From Gemmatimonadales bacterium (GTDB lineage: Bacteria; Gemmatimonadota; Gemmatimonadetes; Gemmatimonadales; GWC2-71-9): a stretch of DNA of 9,631 bases. The position numbers were made by a program, and so were the translations under genes. Positions within the stretch are counted from its first letter, which is position 1. Every line of letters starts with the position of its first letter. The notes beneath the pieces were generated by a model. The model saw nothing but the letters and a program-made list of their open reading frames with translations. It made no database searches and was not told the DNA's origin. Location of the stretch: NCBI GenBank assembly GCA_025924275.1, contig JAICEH010000067.1, forward strand, positions 1 to 9,631. Reading direction: 5' to 3'. Shown piece by piece: positions 1-5,416 of this stretch.

Positions 1-1
1 G

Positions 2-679
2 GCGCGCGGGGAGTGGCCCCGGGCCGGGGAACTCCACGCGGCCCTCCGGGGCGAGGGCCTCGGAGCGACGCTGTGGCTGGCGGAGGTCCCTGCCGCCAGG
101 ACCGCCGCCCGGGCGGGGCGGGGCGGCCGATCCGCCGTGCGCCCCCGGACGCGGCGCCCGGTGCCGGTCGCCGGACCCGCAGGTCCGGCCTCGCCCGCGG
201 CCTTCGAGCAGGTCGTCCCGGCGATGGGCGACCGGATCCGGGCCTGGGCGGTCGCCGCGCTCGGGGACGTCGGTGGCCGCCACGCGTGGGACCTCTATGC
301 CGGCGCCGGGGAGACCACCGCGCTGCTCGAGGCGGGAGGCGCGACGGTCGAAAGCGTCGAGGTGGCCCGACGGCACGACGGCACCACGGCACGGCGGCGG
401 GACGGGTGGCACGAAGCGCGGGTCGAGGACGTCGTGACGCGGCTCCGCCCGCCGGAGGTGGTGGTCACCAACCCGCCGCGGACCGGGATGGACCCGCGGG
501 TCGTGGCGGGGATCGCCGCGGCCGCCCCGGCGAGGATCGCCTACGTCTCCTGCGACCCGGCGACCCTCGCGCGCGACATCGCCCGGCTCGCCGACTACCG
601 GCTGGCCGGACTCCGGGCCTTCGACCTCTTCCCCCAGACCGCCCACGTCGAGGTGGTGGCGATCCTGGAGCGCCGATGA
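2..679 (+). CDS. TrmA/RlmD-family RNA (uracil-5-)-methyltransferase, C-terminal part (5' truncated by window)
   Basis: This reading frame is open from the left edge to a TGA at 677-679, so the N-terminus lies outside the window. About 225 residues are visible. They carry the ordered motifs of the SAM-dependent RNA m5U methyltransferases: PAAFEQV (substrate/SAM loop, about nt 194-214), DLYAGAGETT (SAM-binding motif I, about 290-319), NPPRTG (about 470-487), YVSCDPATLARD with the expected nucleophilic cysteine codon at 551-553, and a terminal FPQTAHVE containing the expected general-base glutamate. Family members methylate C5 of uridine in tRNA (TrmA) or 23S rRNA (RlmD, RlmC). The visible half cannot say which, and any N-terminal TRAM or Fe-S region is off-window. 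Motif I has Ala where Cys is common, and NPPR replaces the usual DPPR; both look like tolerated variation. The stop overlaps the next start (ATGA), suggesting cotranscription. Family call firm, substrate unknown. Confidence 0.88.
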   Translation, partial: ARGEWPRAGELHAALRGEGLGATLWLAEVPAARTAARAGRGGRSAVRPRTRRPVPVAGPAGPASPAAFEQVVPAMGDRIRAWAVAALGDVGGRHAWDLYAGAGETTALLEAGGATVESVEVARRHDGTTARRRDGWHEARVEDVVTRLRPPEVVVTNPPRTGMDPRVVAGIAAAAPARIAYVSCDPATLARDIARLADYRLAGLRAFDLFPQTAHVEVVAILERR

Positions 680-1176
680 AGTACTTCGTCACCGTGGCGG
701 GCCGGGAGCACGTCGTCCTGGTGGATGGTGACCGCGTCACCCTGGACGGGCAGCCGGTCGAGGCCACCGCCGCCCCGGTGGCCGGGACCCCCGTCCGGCA
801 GGTGCTGGTGGACGGCGCCTCCTGGATGCTCACCACCGAGGCCGTGGGCCGCGGCCGGTGGGAACTCGGCTGGCGCGGCGACCGCTGGGAGGTGGAGGTG
901 GTGGATGAACGGACCCGGCACATCCGCACACTCACCGGCCCCGGGCAGGCGCGGACCGGCGGCGGCCTGCTCCGGGCGCCGATGCCGGGGCTGGTGGTCC
1001 GGGTCCTGGTCGAGCCGGGCCAGCAGGTGGAAGCCGGACAGGGGGTGGTGGTGCTGGAGGCGATGAAGATGGAGAACGAGCTCAAGGCAGTCGGGCCGGG
1101 TGTGGTCCGGGCCATCCGGGCCGAAGTCGGCCGGCCGGTGGAGAAGGGGGAGGTGCTGGTGGAGCTCGGCAGCTAG
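676..1176 (+). CDS. Biotin carboxyl carrier protein (biotin/lipoyl-attachment domain protein)
   Basis: This 166-residue protein ends in a biotinyl domain (about residues 97-166): an APMPG opening, a GQxVExGQ turn, and the biotin-attachment motif EAMKMEN with the acceptor lysine at residue 131 (codon 1066-1068), followed by the second half of the beta barrel ending PVEKGEVLVEL. The first 90 or so residues are beta-rich and resemble the region before the biotinyl domain in the alpha subunits of acyl-CoA carboxylases (propionyl- or methylcrotonyl-CoA type). It probably carries carboxybiotin between a biotin carboxylase and a carboxyltransferase encoded elsewhere; neither is visible here. The ATG at 676 overlaps the upstream stop by 4 nt and has GGAG at 667-670 with 5-nt spacing, which fixes the start; longer in-frame extensions upstream would run through the methyltransferase. 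Whether it serves acetyl-, propionyl- or another acyl-CoA cannot be told from sequence alone. Confidence 0.9.
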   Translation: MKYFVTVAGREHVVLVDGDRVTLDGQPVEATAAPVAGTPVRQVLVDGASWMLTTEAVGRGRWELGWRGDRWEVEVVDERTRHIRTLTGPGQARTGGGLLRAPMPGLVVRVLVEPGQQVEAGQGVVVLEAMKMENELKAVGPGVVRAIRAEVGRPVEKGEVLVELGS

Positions 1177-1190
1177 GGCGCCCAAGCACC

Positions 1191-1230
1191 TCAGCCGCCC
1201 TCAGCCGCCCTCAGCCGTCCCCAGCCGTCC
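1191..1230. repeat. Four-unit 10-bp tandem repeat (TCAGCCGCCC type)
   Basis: Four consecutive 10-bp units lie just after the biotin carrier gene. Two are identical TCAGCCGCCC, the third is TCAGCCGTCC and the fourth CCAGCCGTCC. The array ends directly before the C-run tract of the rplM promoter. No inverted symmetry or U-run makes it a terminator. Function unknown; it may be a replication-slippage array or a binding array. Confidence 0.85.
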
Positions 1231-1254
1231 CCCTTGACCCTAACCCCAACCCCC
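1229..1254 (-). other. Canonical G-quadruplex motif over the rplM promoter
   Basis: The + strand has four C-runs: 5 C (1229-1233), 3 C (1238-1240), 4 C (1244-1247) and 5 C (1250-1254), separated by TTGA, TAA and AA. The complement therefore reads as four G-runs of at least three with loops of 2, 3 and 4 nt, which satisfies the standard G3+N1-7 quadruplex rule. The + strand could form the matching i-motif. The TTGA loop is part of the probable -35 box. Sequence fit is clear; folding in the cell is inference. Confidence 0.6.
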
Positions 1255-1263
1255 AGCTAGGTT
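1234..1263 (+). promoter_or_regulatory. Probable housekeeping sigma promoter for rplM-rpsI
   Basis: TTGACC (1234-1239) matches five of six bases of the TTGACA -35 consensus. It is followed after 18 bp by TAGGTT (1258-1263), which keeps the key T1, A2 and T6 of the -10 box. Transcription would begin near 1269-1272, giving a leader of roughly 50 nt before the rplM ATG. It is the only good TTGAC-type match in the intergenic region and sits where a ribosomal-protein operon needs a promoter. Confidence 0.55.
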
Positions 1264-1318
1264 TTGGGTCTGCGCCGGAATCCGGGCGCGACGACTCGTA
1301 CGCAGTGTGGACCGGACG

Positions 1319-1771
1319 ATGAAGACCTTCAGCGCCAAGCCGGGCGACATCTCGCACGACTGGCACGTCGTGGATGCGGCGGGCGTCCCGCTCGGGCGCC
1401 TGGACACCGCGGTGGCCCAGCTCATCCGCGGCAAGCACAAGCCCAGCTTCACCCCCCACCTGGACGGGGGCGACTTCGTCATCGTCGTCAACGCCGGGCA
1501 GGTGAAGCTCACCGGCGGCAAGCTGGACAAGAAGACCTACTTCCGCCACACCGGCTACATGGGTCACGAGAGCCACACACCGGCGCGCGAGGTCCTGGCC
1601 CGGCATCCCGACCGCGTGATCGAGAAGGCGGTCTTCGGGATGCTGCCGAAGAATTCCCTGTCCAAGCAGAAGCTCCGGACCAAGCTCAAGGTGTACGCCG
1701 GCGCCGAGCATCCGCACCAGGCGCAGCAGCCCAAGGCCTTCGCGGTGGGCGCCACTCGGGAGAACGCATGA
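1319..1771 (+). CDS. rplM: 50S ribosomal protein L13
   Basis: The 150-residue product matches bacterial L13 along its length: MKTFSAKP at the start, DWHVVDA and PLGRL (residues 14-28), RGKHKPSFTPHLDGGDFVIVVNA (37-59), the HTGY motif (77-80), and the L13 signature region from GMLPKN to LKVYAG (107-128), then HPHQAQQP. L13 is an early-assembling 23S rRNA binding protein of the large subunit. The ATG at 1319 is preferred over the in-frame GTG at 1307 because MKTF is the usual family N-terminus. The Shine-Dalgarno is weak (only GGA triplets upstream). The last 10 residues (FAVGATRENA) run slightly past the usual end. rplM overlaps rpsI by 4 nt, giving the standard L13-S9 translational coupling. 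Confidence 0.97.
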   Translation: MKTFSAKPGDISHDWHVVDAAGVPLGRLDTAVAQLIRGKHKPSFTPHLDGGDFVIVVNAGQVKLTGGKLDKKTYFRHTGYMGHESHTPAREVLARHPDRVIEKAVFGMLPKNSLSKQKLRTKLKVYAGAEHPHQAQQPKAFAVGATRENA

Positions 1772-2172
1772 GCACGACCGCCGTCGAGAACCGCTGGCAG
1801 GGCACGGGCCGCCGCAAGACGAGCGTCGCCCGGGTGTACCTCCTGCCCGGCACCGGCAAGTGGGACATCAACGGGCGGACGCTGGGGGACTACTTCCCCC
1901 GCTCCTCGCTGGTGCAGCACATCCAGCAGGCGTTCACCGCCACCGACACGCTGGGACGCTACGACGTCCGGGCGCACGTGGACGGCGGCGGGCAGACCGG
2001 CCAGGCCGGCGCGCTCCGGCTCGCCATCGCCCGCGCGCTGGTGCAGGCCGACGAGGCCAACCGGGCGCGGCTCCGCCCGGCCGGCCTGCTGACGCGGGAT
2101 CCGCGGGCCGTCGAGCGGAAGAAGCCCGGCCGTCCGGGCGCGCGGAAGCGGTTCCAGTTCAGCAAGCGGTAG
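1768..2172 (+). CDS. rpsI: 30S ribosomal protein S9
   Basis: The 134-residue product has the S9 landmarks: GTGRRKTSVARVYL (residues 12-25), a WDINGRTLGDYF segment (32-43), the S9 signature GGGQTGQAGALRLAIARAL (73-91), LLTRDPR (107-113), and the conserved basic tail ending in FSKR (131-134). In S9 the extreme C-terminal basic residues reach the P-site tRNA anticodon stem-loop, and here that end is intact. The ATG at 1768 overlaps the rplM stop (ATGA) and has GGGAG at 1758-1762, spacing 5 nt. The first 9 residues are a short lineage-variable extension. It is the second gene of the L13-S9 pair. Confidence 0.97.
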   Translation: MSTTAVENRWQGTGRRKTSVARVYLLPGTGKWDINGRTLGDYFPRSSLVQHIQQAFTATDTLGRYDVRAHVDGGGQTGQAGALRLAIARALVQADEANRARLRPAGLLTRDPRAVERKKPGRPGARKRFQFSKR

Positions 2173-2178
2173 TCCCCG

Positions 2179-2200
2179 GGGGCGCCCGAGGGGGCGCCCC
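2179..2200 (+). terminator. GC-rich hairpin after rpsI, terminator-like but without U-tract
   Basis: A perfect 9-bp inverted repeat, GGGGCGCCC (2179-2187) and GGGCGCCCC (2192-2200), with a 4-nt GAGG loop, lies 6 nt after the rpsI stop. The following bases (GATCACGCAC) have no T-run, so classic Rho-independent release is unlikely. It may act as a pause or partial terminator, a 3'-end stabiliser, or an RNA processing signal between rplM-rpsI and rpsB. Confidence 0.5.
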
Positions 2201-2233
2201 GATCACGCACGCCGCCCGAGTCCGGCGGGGGTG

Positions 2234-2264
2234 TCCCGGCGCCGATGCGCGGGATCCGGCCGGA
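2234..2264 (+). promoter_or_regulatory. Structured rpsB leader (possible S2 autoregulatory element)
   Basis: The 143-nt rpsI-rpsB gap (2173-2315) holds a second hairpin: TCCC (2234-2237), one bulged G (2238), GCGC (2239-2242), loop CGAT, GCGC (2247-2250), GGGA (2251-2254). The perfect palindrome TCCGGCCGGA (2255-2264) follows at once. Leaders before rpsB that bind free S2 are known in several bacterial groups; this region has the position and the bulged-hairpin look, but I did not match it to a defined family. No convincing -35/-10 pair was seen in the gap. The rpsB Shine-Dalgarno is AAGGAA (2298-2303), rather far (12 nt) from its ATG. Confidence 0.3.
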
Positions 2265-2315
2265 CGATGAAGGCGGCGGACGCTCAACCCCATAGAGAAG
2301 GAACCCCAGGCCCCG

Positions 2316-3191
2316 ATGTCCCAGCCCCAGCTCCAGGATCTCCTCGACGCCGGCGTGCACTTCGGCCACCAGACCCGACGGTGGAACCCGAAGATGCGCC
2401 GCTTCATCTTCGCCGAACGCTCCGGCATCTACATCATCGACCTGCAGAAGACCCTGCGGCAGATCCAGAAGGCGCAGGAGCTCCTCCGCGGCGTGGAGCT
2501 CAAGGGCGACGGCGTGCTCTTCTTCTGCACCAAGCGGCAGCTGAAGGGCATCGTGCAGGCCGAGGCCGAGCGCTGCGGGGCGTACTACGTGACCGAGCGG
2601 TGGCTGGGGGGCATGCTGACCAACTTCCAGACCGTGAAGAAGCAGCTCAAGCGCTTCCGCGAGCTGGAGCAGGGCAGCCAGGACGACAGCTTCGGGAACT
2701 ACACGAAGAAGGAGAAGCTCCTCTTCGAGCGGGAGAAGGTGAAGCTCAGCCGGAACCTCGAGGGCATCAAGGGGATGACGCGGCTTCCGGGCGCGCTCTT
2801 CGTGGTCGACGCGAAGAAGGAGAAGATCGCGGTCTCCGAGGCCAACAAGCTCGGGATCCCGGTGGTGGCCATCGTGGACACCAATGCGGACCCCGACGTG
2901 ATCACCGTGCCGATCCCCGGGAACGACGACGCCATCCGCGCCGTCTCGCTCATCTCCGCCGCGCTGGGTGACGTGATCCGCGAGGCCCGGGCGCAGGTGC
3001 CGCTCCGCGAGGTGTCCGAGGACGCCGAGGGCGAGACCTGGTCCAGCGAGCAGGGCAGCGAGGAAGAGGCGGAGCGCAAGCGCCGGCGCTCGCGGCGGAA
3101 GCGGCGGCCGAAGCCGGAGGCGATCGCCGCCCGGCTGAAGTCGGACGCCGGCGCCGAGGAGCCGGCGGCTGCGGCCGAGCCGGACGCGTAA
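2316..3191 (+). CDS. rpsB: 30S ribosomal protein S2 with charged C-terminal extension
   Basis: The 291-residue product has the complete S2 core: LLDAGVHFGH (residues 9-18), RRWNPKMRRFIF (21-32), the IYIIDLQKT segment (38-46), RWLGGMLTNF (95-104), a coiled-coil-like segment around 105-150, and PVVAIVDTNADPDVITVPIP to GNDDAIRA (182-209). S2 joins late in small-subunit assembly and helps anchor S1 where S1 is present. The core ends near residue 225. A further 66 residues follow: an acidic/Ser part (about 232-252), a basic cluster of Arg/Lys at 254-266, and an Ala/Glu/Pro-rich end. This makes it about 50 residues longer than the 241-residue E. coli protein. The ATG at 2316 gives the conserved N-terminus. 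tsf follows after a structured 95-nt gap, the classic rpsB-tsf pairing. Confidence 0.97.
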   Translation: MSQPQLQDLLDAGVHFGHQTRRWNPKMRRFIFAERSGIYIIDLQKTLRQIQKAQELLRGVELKGDGVLFFCTKRQLKGIVQAEAERCGAYYVTERWLGGMLTNFQTVKKQLKRFRELEQGSQDDSFGNYTKKEKLLFEREKVKLSRNLEGIKGMTRLPGALFVVDAKKEKIAVSEANKLGIPVVAIVDTNADPDVITVPIPGNDDAIRAVSLISAALGDVIREARAQVPLREVSEDAEGETWSSEQGSEEEAERKRRRSRRKRRPKPEAIAARLKSDAGAEEPAAAAEPDA

Positions 3192-3248
3192 GCCGGGGCC
3201 CGTGCCTGACGACCGTCCGCCGCTCGGGGCCCCGGCCTCGGGCGGCGG
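3192..3248 (+). promoter_or_regulatory. Interlocking inverted repeats in the rpsB-tsf gap (possible attenuator or pseudoknot)
   Basis: Stem A is a perfect 10-bp pair, GCCGGGGCCC (3192-3201) with GGGCCCCGGC (3227-3236), beginning on the base after the rpsB stop. Stem B is a 7-bp pair, CCGCCGC (3217-3223) with GCGGCGG (3242-3248). The arms alternate (A, B, A', B'), so the two stems either exclude each other or form an H-type pseudoknot. The 10-bp palindrome CGGGGCCCCG (3225-3234) gives a third local option. Only two T residues follow stem B closely, so it is not a strong intrinsic terminator. A role in setting the S2:EF-Ts ratio is inference. Confidence 0.4.
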
Positions 3249-3286
3249 TCTTGCTGGAATACCCCAGACGACGTGAAGGCAGGACG

Positions 3287-4150
3287 ATGACGACGAAGAC
3301 GATCACCACCAAGGACATCAGCGAGCTCCGCGCCCGCACCGGCGCCGGCATCGGCGACTGCAAGAAGGCGCTGGAGGAGACCGGCGGCGACATGGACGCC
3401 GCGGCGGAGCTGCTGCGGAAGAAGGGCATCGCGAAGGCCGAGAAGCGCGCCGGCCGCGACGCCATGCAGGGCCTCGTCTTCCTCGAGGCCTCTGACGGGG
3501 GCGACTTCGGGGCGATGGTCGAGCTCAACTGCGAGACCGACTTCGTGGCCAAGACCGAGGCGTTCCAGGCGCTCGGGCTCGAGCTCCTCGCCTTCGCCGC
3601 CGCCGCCCCGGCCGGCACCCATCGGCTCGGGCAGGACGGCGAGCTCCTCGCCGCGCCGATGGGCGGCAAGCCGGCCGGCGAGCGGGTGAAGGAGGTCGCG
3701 GGCGTCATCGGCGAGGCCATCTCGGCCAAGCGGCTGGCCCACTTCCGGCCCCACGGCGGCACCGTGGGCGCCTACCTGCACCACAACCGCCAGGTCGGGG
3801 TGCTGGTGGAGGTGGCGGGCGCCACCGGGCCGGCGGCCCTGGCGATGGCCCGGGACGTGGCCCTCCACGTGGCGAGCGCGGACCCGGTGGCGGTGCGGCC
3901 CGAGGACATCCCCGCCGAGGTGATGGAGCGGGAGCGCCGGATCGCCGAGGAGCAGGTGGCGGCGGAGGGCAAGCCCGAGGCGATCCGCGCGAAGATCGTG
4001 GACGGCAAGCTGCGGAAGTTCGCCGAGGAGCGCGCCCTGCTGGCCCAGCCCTTCGTCAAGGACGAGGCCCGCACCGTCGGGGACGTGGTCAAGGCCGTCC
4101 CCGGCGCGATGGTGGTGCGCTTCGCCCGCTTCCGGATCGGGGAGGCCTGA
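3287..4150 (+). CDS. tsf: Translation elongation factor Ts
   Basis: The 287-residue product is a full-length EF-Ts, the nucleotide exchange factor that releases GDP from EF-Tu. The N-terminal UBA-like domain (about residues 8-50) has ELRARTGAGIGDCKKAL; next come GIAKAEKRAGRDA (47-59) and the hallmark TDFVAK (84-89) that contacts EF-Tu. The core ends with AQPFVKDEARTVGDVV (253-268). Length is close to the 283-residue E. coli protein, so both core subdomains are present, unlike the short Thermus form. The ATG at 3287 is chosen because GAAGG lies at 3275-3279 with 7-nt spacing and the product then begins MTTKTITTKDIS; an in-frame upstream start at 3251 would cover the Shine-Dalgarno. Its stop overlaps the pyrH start by 1 nt (TGATG). 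It heads a tightly coupled seven-gene run. Confidence 0.97.
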   Translation: MTTKTITTKDISELRARTGAGIGDCKKALEETGGDMDAAAELLRKKGIAKAEKRAGRDAMQGLVFLEASDGGDFGAMVELNCETDFVAKTEAFQALGLELLAFAAAAPAGTHRLGQDGELLAAPMGGKPAGERVKEVAGVIGEAISAKRLAHFRPHGGTVGAYLHHNRQVGVLVEVAGATGPAALAMARDVALHVASADPVAVRPEDIPAEVMERERRIAEEQVAAEGKPEAIRAKIVDGKLRKFAEERALLAQPFVKDEARTVGDVVKAVPGAMVVRFARFRIGEA

Positions 4151-4172
4151 TGGCGCTCGCCTACGCGAGCGC
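4139..4172 (+). promoter_or_regulatory. Strong pyrH Shine-Dalgarno followed by start-codon-proximal hairpin
   Basis: GGGGAGG (4139-4145), inside the end of tsf, is the best ribosome-binding site in the window and is 4 nt from the pyrH ATG (4150). Directly after the ATG comes a perfect 8-bp inverted repeat, GCGCTCGC (4153-4160) and GCGAGCGC (4165-4172), with a CTAC loop. The hairpin falls within the initiating ribosome's footprint and could slow initiation or make it depend on ribosomes arriving from tsf. Confidence 0.45.
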
Positions 4173-4860
4173 GCTCCTCAAGCTGTCCGGCGAGGCCCTC
4201 GCCGGGGAGAAGGGGCAGGGCCTCGACTTCCGGGTGGTGGAGACCCTGGCGGACCAGATCAAGGCGGTCCACGAGATGGGGGTCCGCCTGAGCCTGGTGG
4301 TGGGCGGGGGCAACTTCGTCCGGGGCACCAGCGCGAGCGCGCAGGGGCTCGACCGGGTCTCCGCGGACTACATGGGCATGCTGGCGACGGTCATCAATGC
4401 GCTCGCGGTCCAGGACGTCCTGGAGAAGAAGGGCGTGATGACCCGGGTGATGACCGCCATCCGGATGGAGTCGCTGGCCGAGCCGTACATCCGGCGGCGC
4501 GCGGTCCGTCACCTGGAGAAGGGCCGCCTCGTCATCTTCGCGGCCGGCACCGGGAATCCCTTCTTCTCCACCGACACCGCCGGGGTGCTGCGCGCCCTGG
4601 AGGTCGAGGCGGACGTGATCCTCAAGGGCACCAACGTGGACGGGATCTACACCGCGGACCCGCGGAAGGACCCGGCCGCCGCGTTCCTGCCGGAGCTCTC
4701 CTACCAGGAGGCGATCGTCAACGGCTACGCCGTGATGGACGCCAATGCGTTCGCGCTCTGCAAGGAGAACCGGCTGCCGATCGTCGTGTTCAACCTCAGC
4801 CAACCCGACGCCATCGCGCGCGTGCTGCGGGGCGAGCGGGTGGGGACCATCGTGCGATGA
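4150..4860 (+). CDS. pyrH: Uridylate kinase (UMP kinase)
   Basis: The 236-residue product is a hexameric-type bacterial UMP kinase of the amino-acid-kinase fold, phosphorylating UMP to UDP with ATP in the cytosol. Visible motifs are LLKLSGEAL (residues 9-17, phosphate-binding start), VVGGGNFVRG (50-59), SADYMGMLATVINALA (71-86, with the UMP-binding Asp at 73), GTGNPFFSTDTA (133-144), and LKGTNVDGIYTADPRKD (158-174, nucleotide-binding region), then VMDANAFALCKEN. Length is the family norm. The start is fixed by a 1-nt overlap with the tsf stop and a strong Shine-Dalgarno. Bacterial enzymes are usually inhibited by UTP and often activated by GTP; nothing here suggests otherwise. It overlaps frr by 4 nt, and the tsf-pyrH-frr order is widely conserved. 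Confidence 0.97.
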   Translation: MALAYASALLKLSGEALAGEKGQGLDFRVVETLADQIKAVHEMGVRLSLVVGGGNFVRGTSASAQGLDRVSADYMGMLATVINALAVQDVLEKKGVMTRVMTAIRMESLAEPYIRRRAVRHLEKGRLVIFAAGTGNPFFSTDTAGVLRALEVEADVILKGTNVDGIYTADPRKDPAAAFLPELSYQEAIVNGYAVMDANAFALCKENRLPIVVFNLSQPDAIARVLRGERVGTIVR

Positions 4861-5411
4861 CCACGGTTGCCGAGGTGCTCAAGACCTCCCGCGAGCACAT
4901 GGACAAGGCGGTGGAGAGCGTCAAGCGCGAACTGTCCACGATCCGGAGCGGGAAGGCGTCCACCTCCCTGCTCGACCTCGTGCGGGTCGAGGCGTACGGC
5001 CAGATGATGCCGCTCAACCAGGTGGCGATGGTCAACGCACCGGAGCCGCGCCTGCTCACCGTGCAGCCGTTCGACAAGGGCCTGACCGGCGCCATCGAGA
5101 AGGCGATCCGGGACGGCGACCTGGGGCTCAACCCCGCCAGCCAGGGCCAGCTCATCCGGGTGCCGATCCCGCCGCTCTCCGAGGAACGCCGGCGCGAGCT
5201 GGTGAAGCTCACCCACAAGCTGGCCGAGGAGGGCAAGGTGGGGGTGCGCCACGCCCGGCACGAGGGGATGGCGCGACTGAAGAAGCTGGACAAGCTCGCC
5301 GAGGACGAGCGTGGCCGGGCCGAGAAGGACATCCAGAAGCTCACCGACGAGCACACCGCCGCCATCGACAAGCTCCTGCAGGCCAAGGAAGCGGAGCTGA
5401 TGGAGGTCTGA
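4857..5411 (+). CDS. frr: Ribosome recycling factor
   Basis: The 184-residue product matches RRF, which with EF-G splits the post-termination ribosome. Domain I forms the three-helix bundle: helix 1 around residues 9-28 followed by LSTIRSGKAS (26-35), and the long C-terminal helices from PPLSEERRRELVK (105-117) to the end, where charged heptad-like residues dominate. Domain II is the beta domain between about 31 and 104, including VEAYGQMMPLNQVA and LLTVQPFDKG. The conserved basic patch VGVRHARHEG (128-137) covers the region of functionally important arginines in domain I. The length is the family norm (about 185). The ATG at 4857 overlaps the pyrH stop (ATGA), with only a loose GGGGA at 4842-4846 as Shine-Dalgarno, so translation is probably coupled to pyrH. 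Confidence 0.97.
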   Translation: MTTVAEVLKTSREHMDKAVESVKRELSTIRSGKASTSLLDLVRVEAYGQMMPLNQVAMVNAPEPRLLTVQPFDKGLTGAIEKAIRDGDLGLNPASQGQLIRVPIPPLSEERRRELVKLTHKLAEEGKVGVRHARHEGMARLKKLDKLAEDERGRAEKDIQKLTDEHTAAIDKLLQAKEAELMEV

Positions 5412-5416
5412 GGCCG

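Noticed and set aside
13..675. + strand frame leading into the biotin carrier from position 13
   Set aside because: The frame overlaps the methyltransferase, whose motifs are clear in another frame; the extra residues are Gly/Arg/Pro-rich shadow sequence.
1171..1183. Terminator after the biotin carrier gene
   Set aside because: Only the 8-bp palindrome GGGCGCCC (1176-1183) with no loop and no T-run is present; this is too weak to call.
1264..1767. Long in-frame extension upstream of rpsI on the + strand
   Set aside because: It runs through rplM in another frame, has low-complexity Arg/Pro/Gly content typical of GC-rich shadow frames, and the rpsI ATG at 1768 has its own Shine-Dalgarno.
1312..2272. 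Identical 13-mer CCGGACGATGAAG at the rplM start (1312-1324) and in the rpsB leader (2260-2272)
   Set aside because: A rough estimate for this GC-rich composition gives several 13-bp matches in a 9.6-kb window by chance, so a duplicated regulatory site is not supported.
2267..2971. Possible leader ORF starting with ATG at 2267 in the rpsB leader
   Set aside because: It overlaps nearly all of rpsB in the +1 frame with no stop before it and no recognisable protein features, whereas rpsB is strongly conserved.
2699..3868. Long - strand open frames over rpsB/tsf and similar ones over pyrH, frr, dxr and rseP
   Set aside because: They are antisense to firmly identified genes and arise because stops are rare at this GC content; none shows a family motif.
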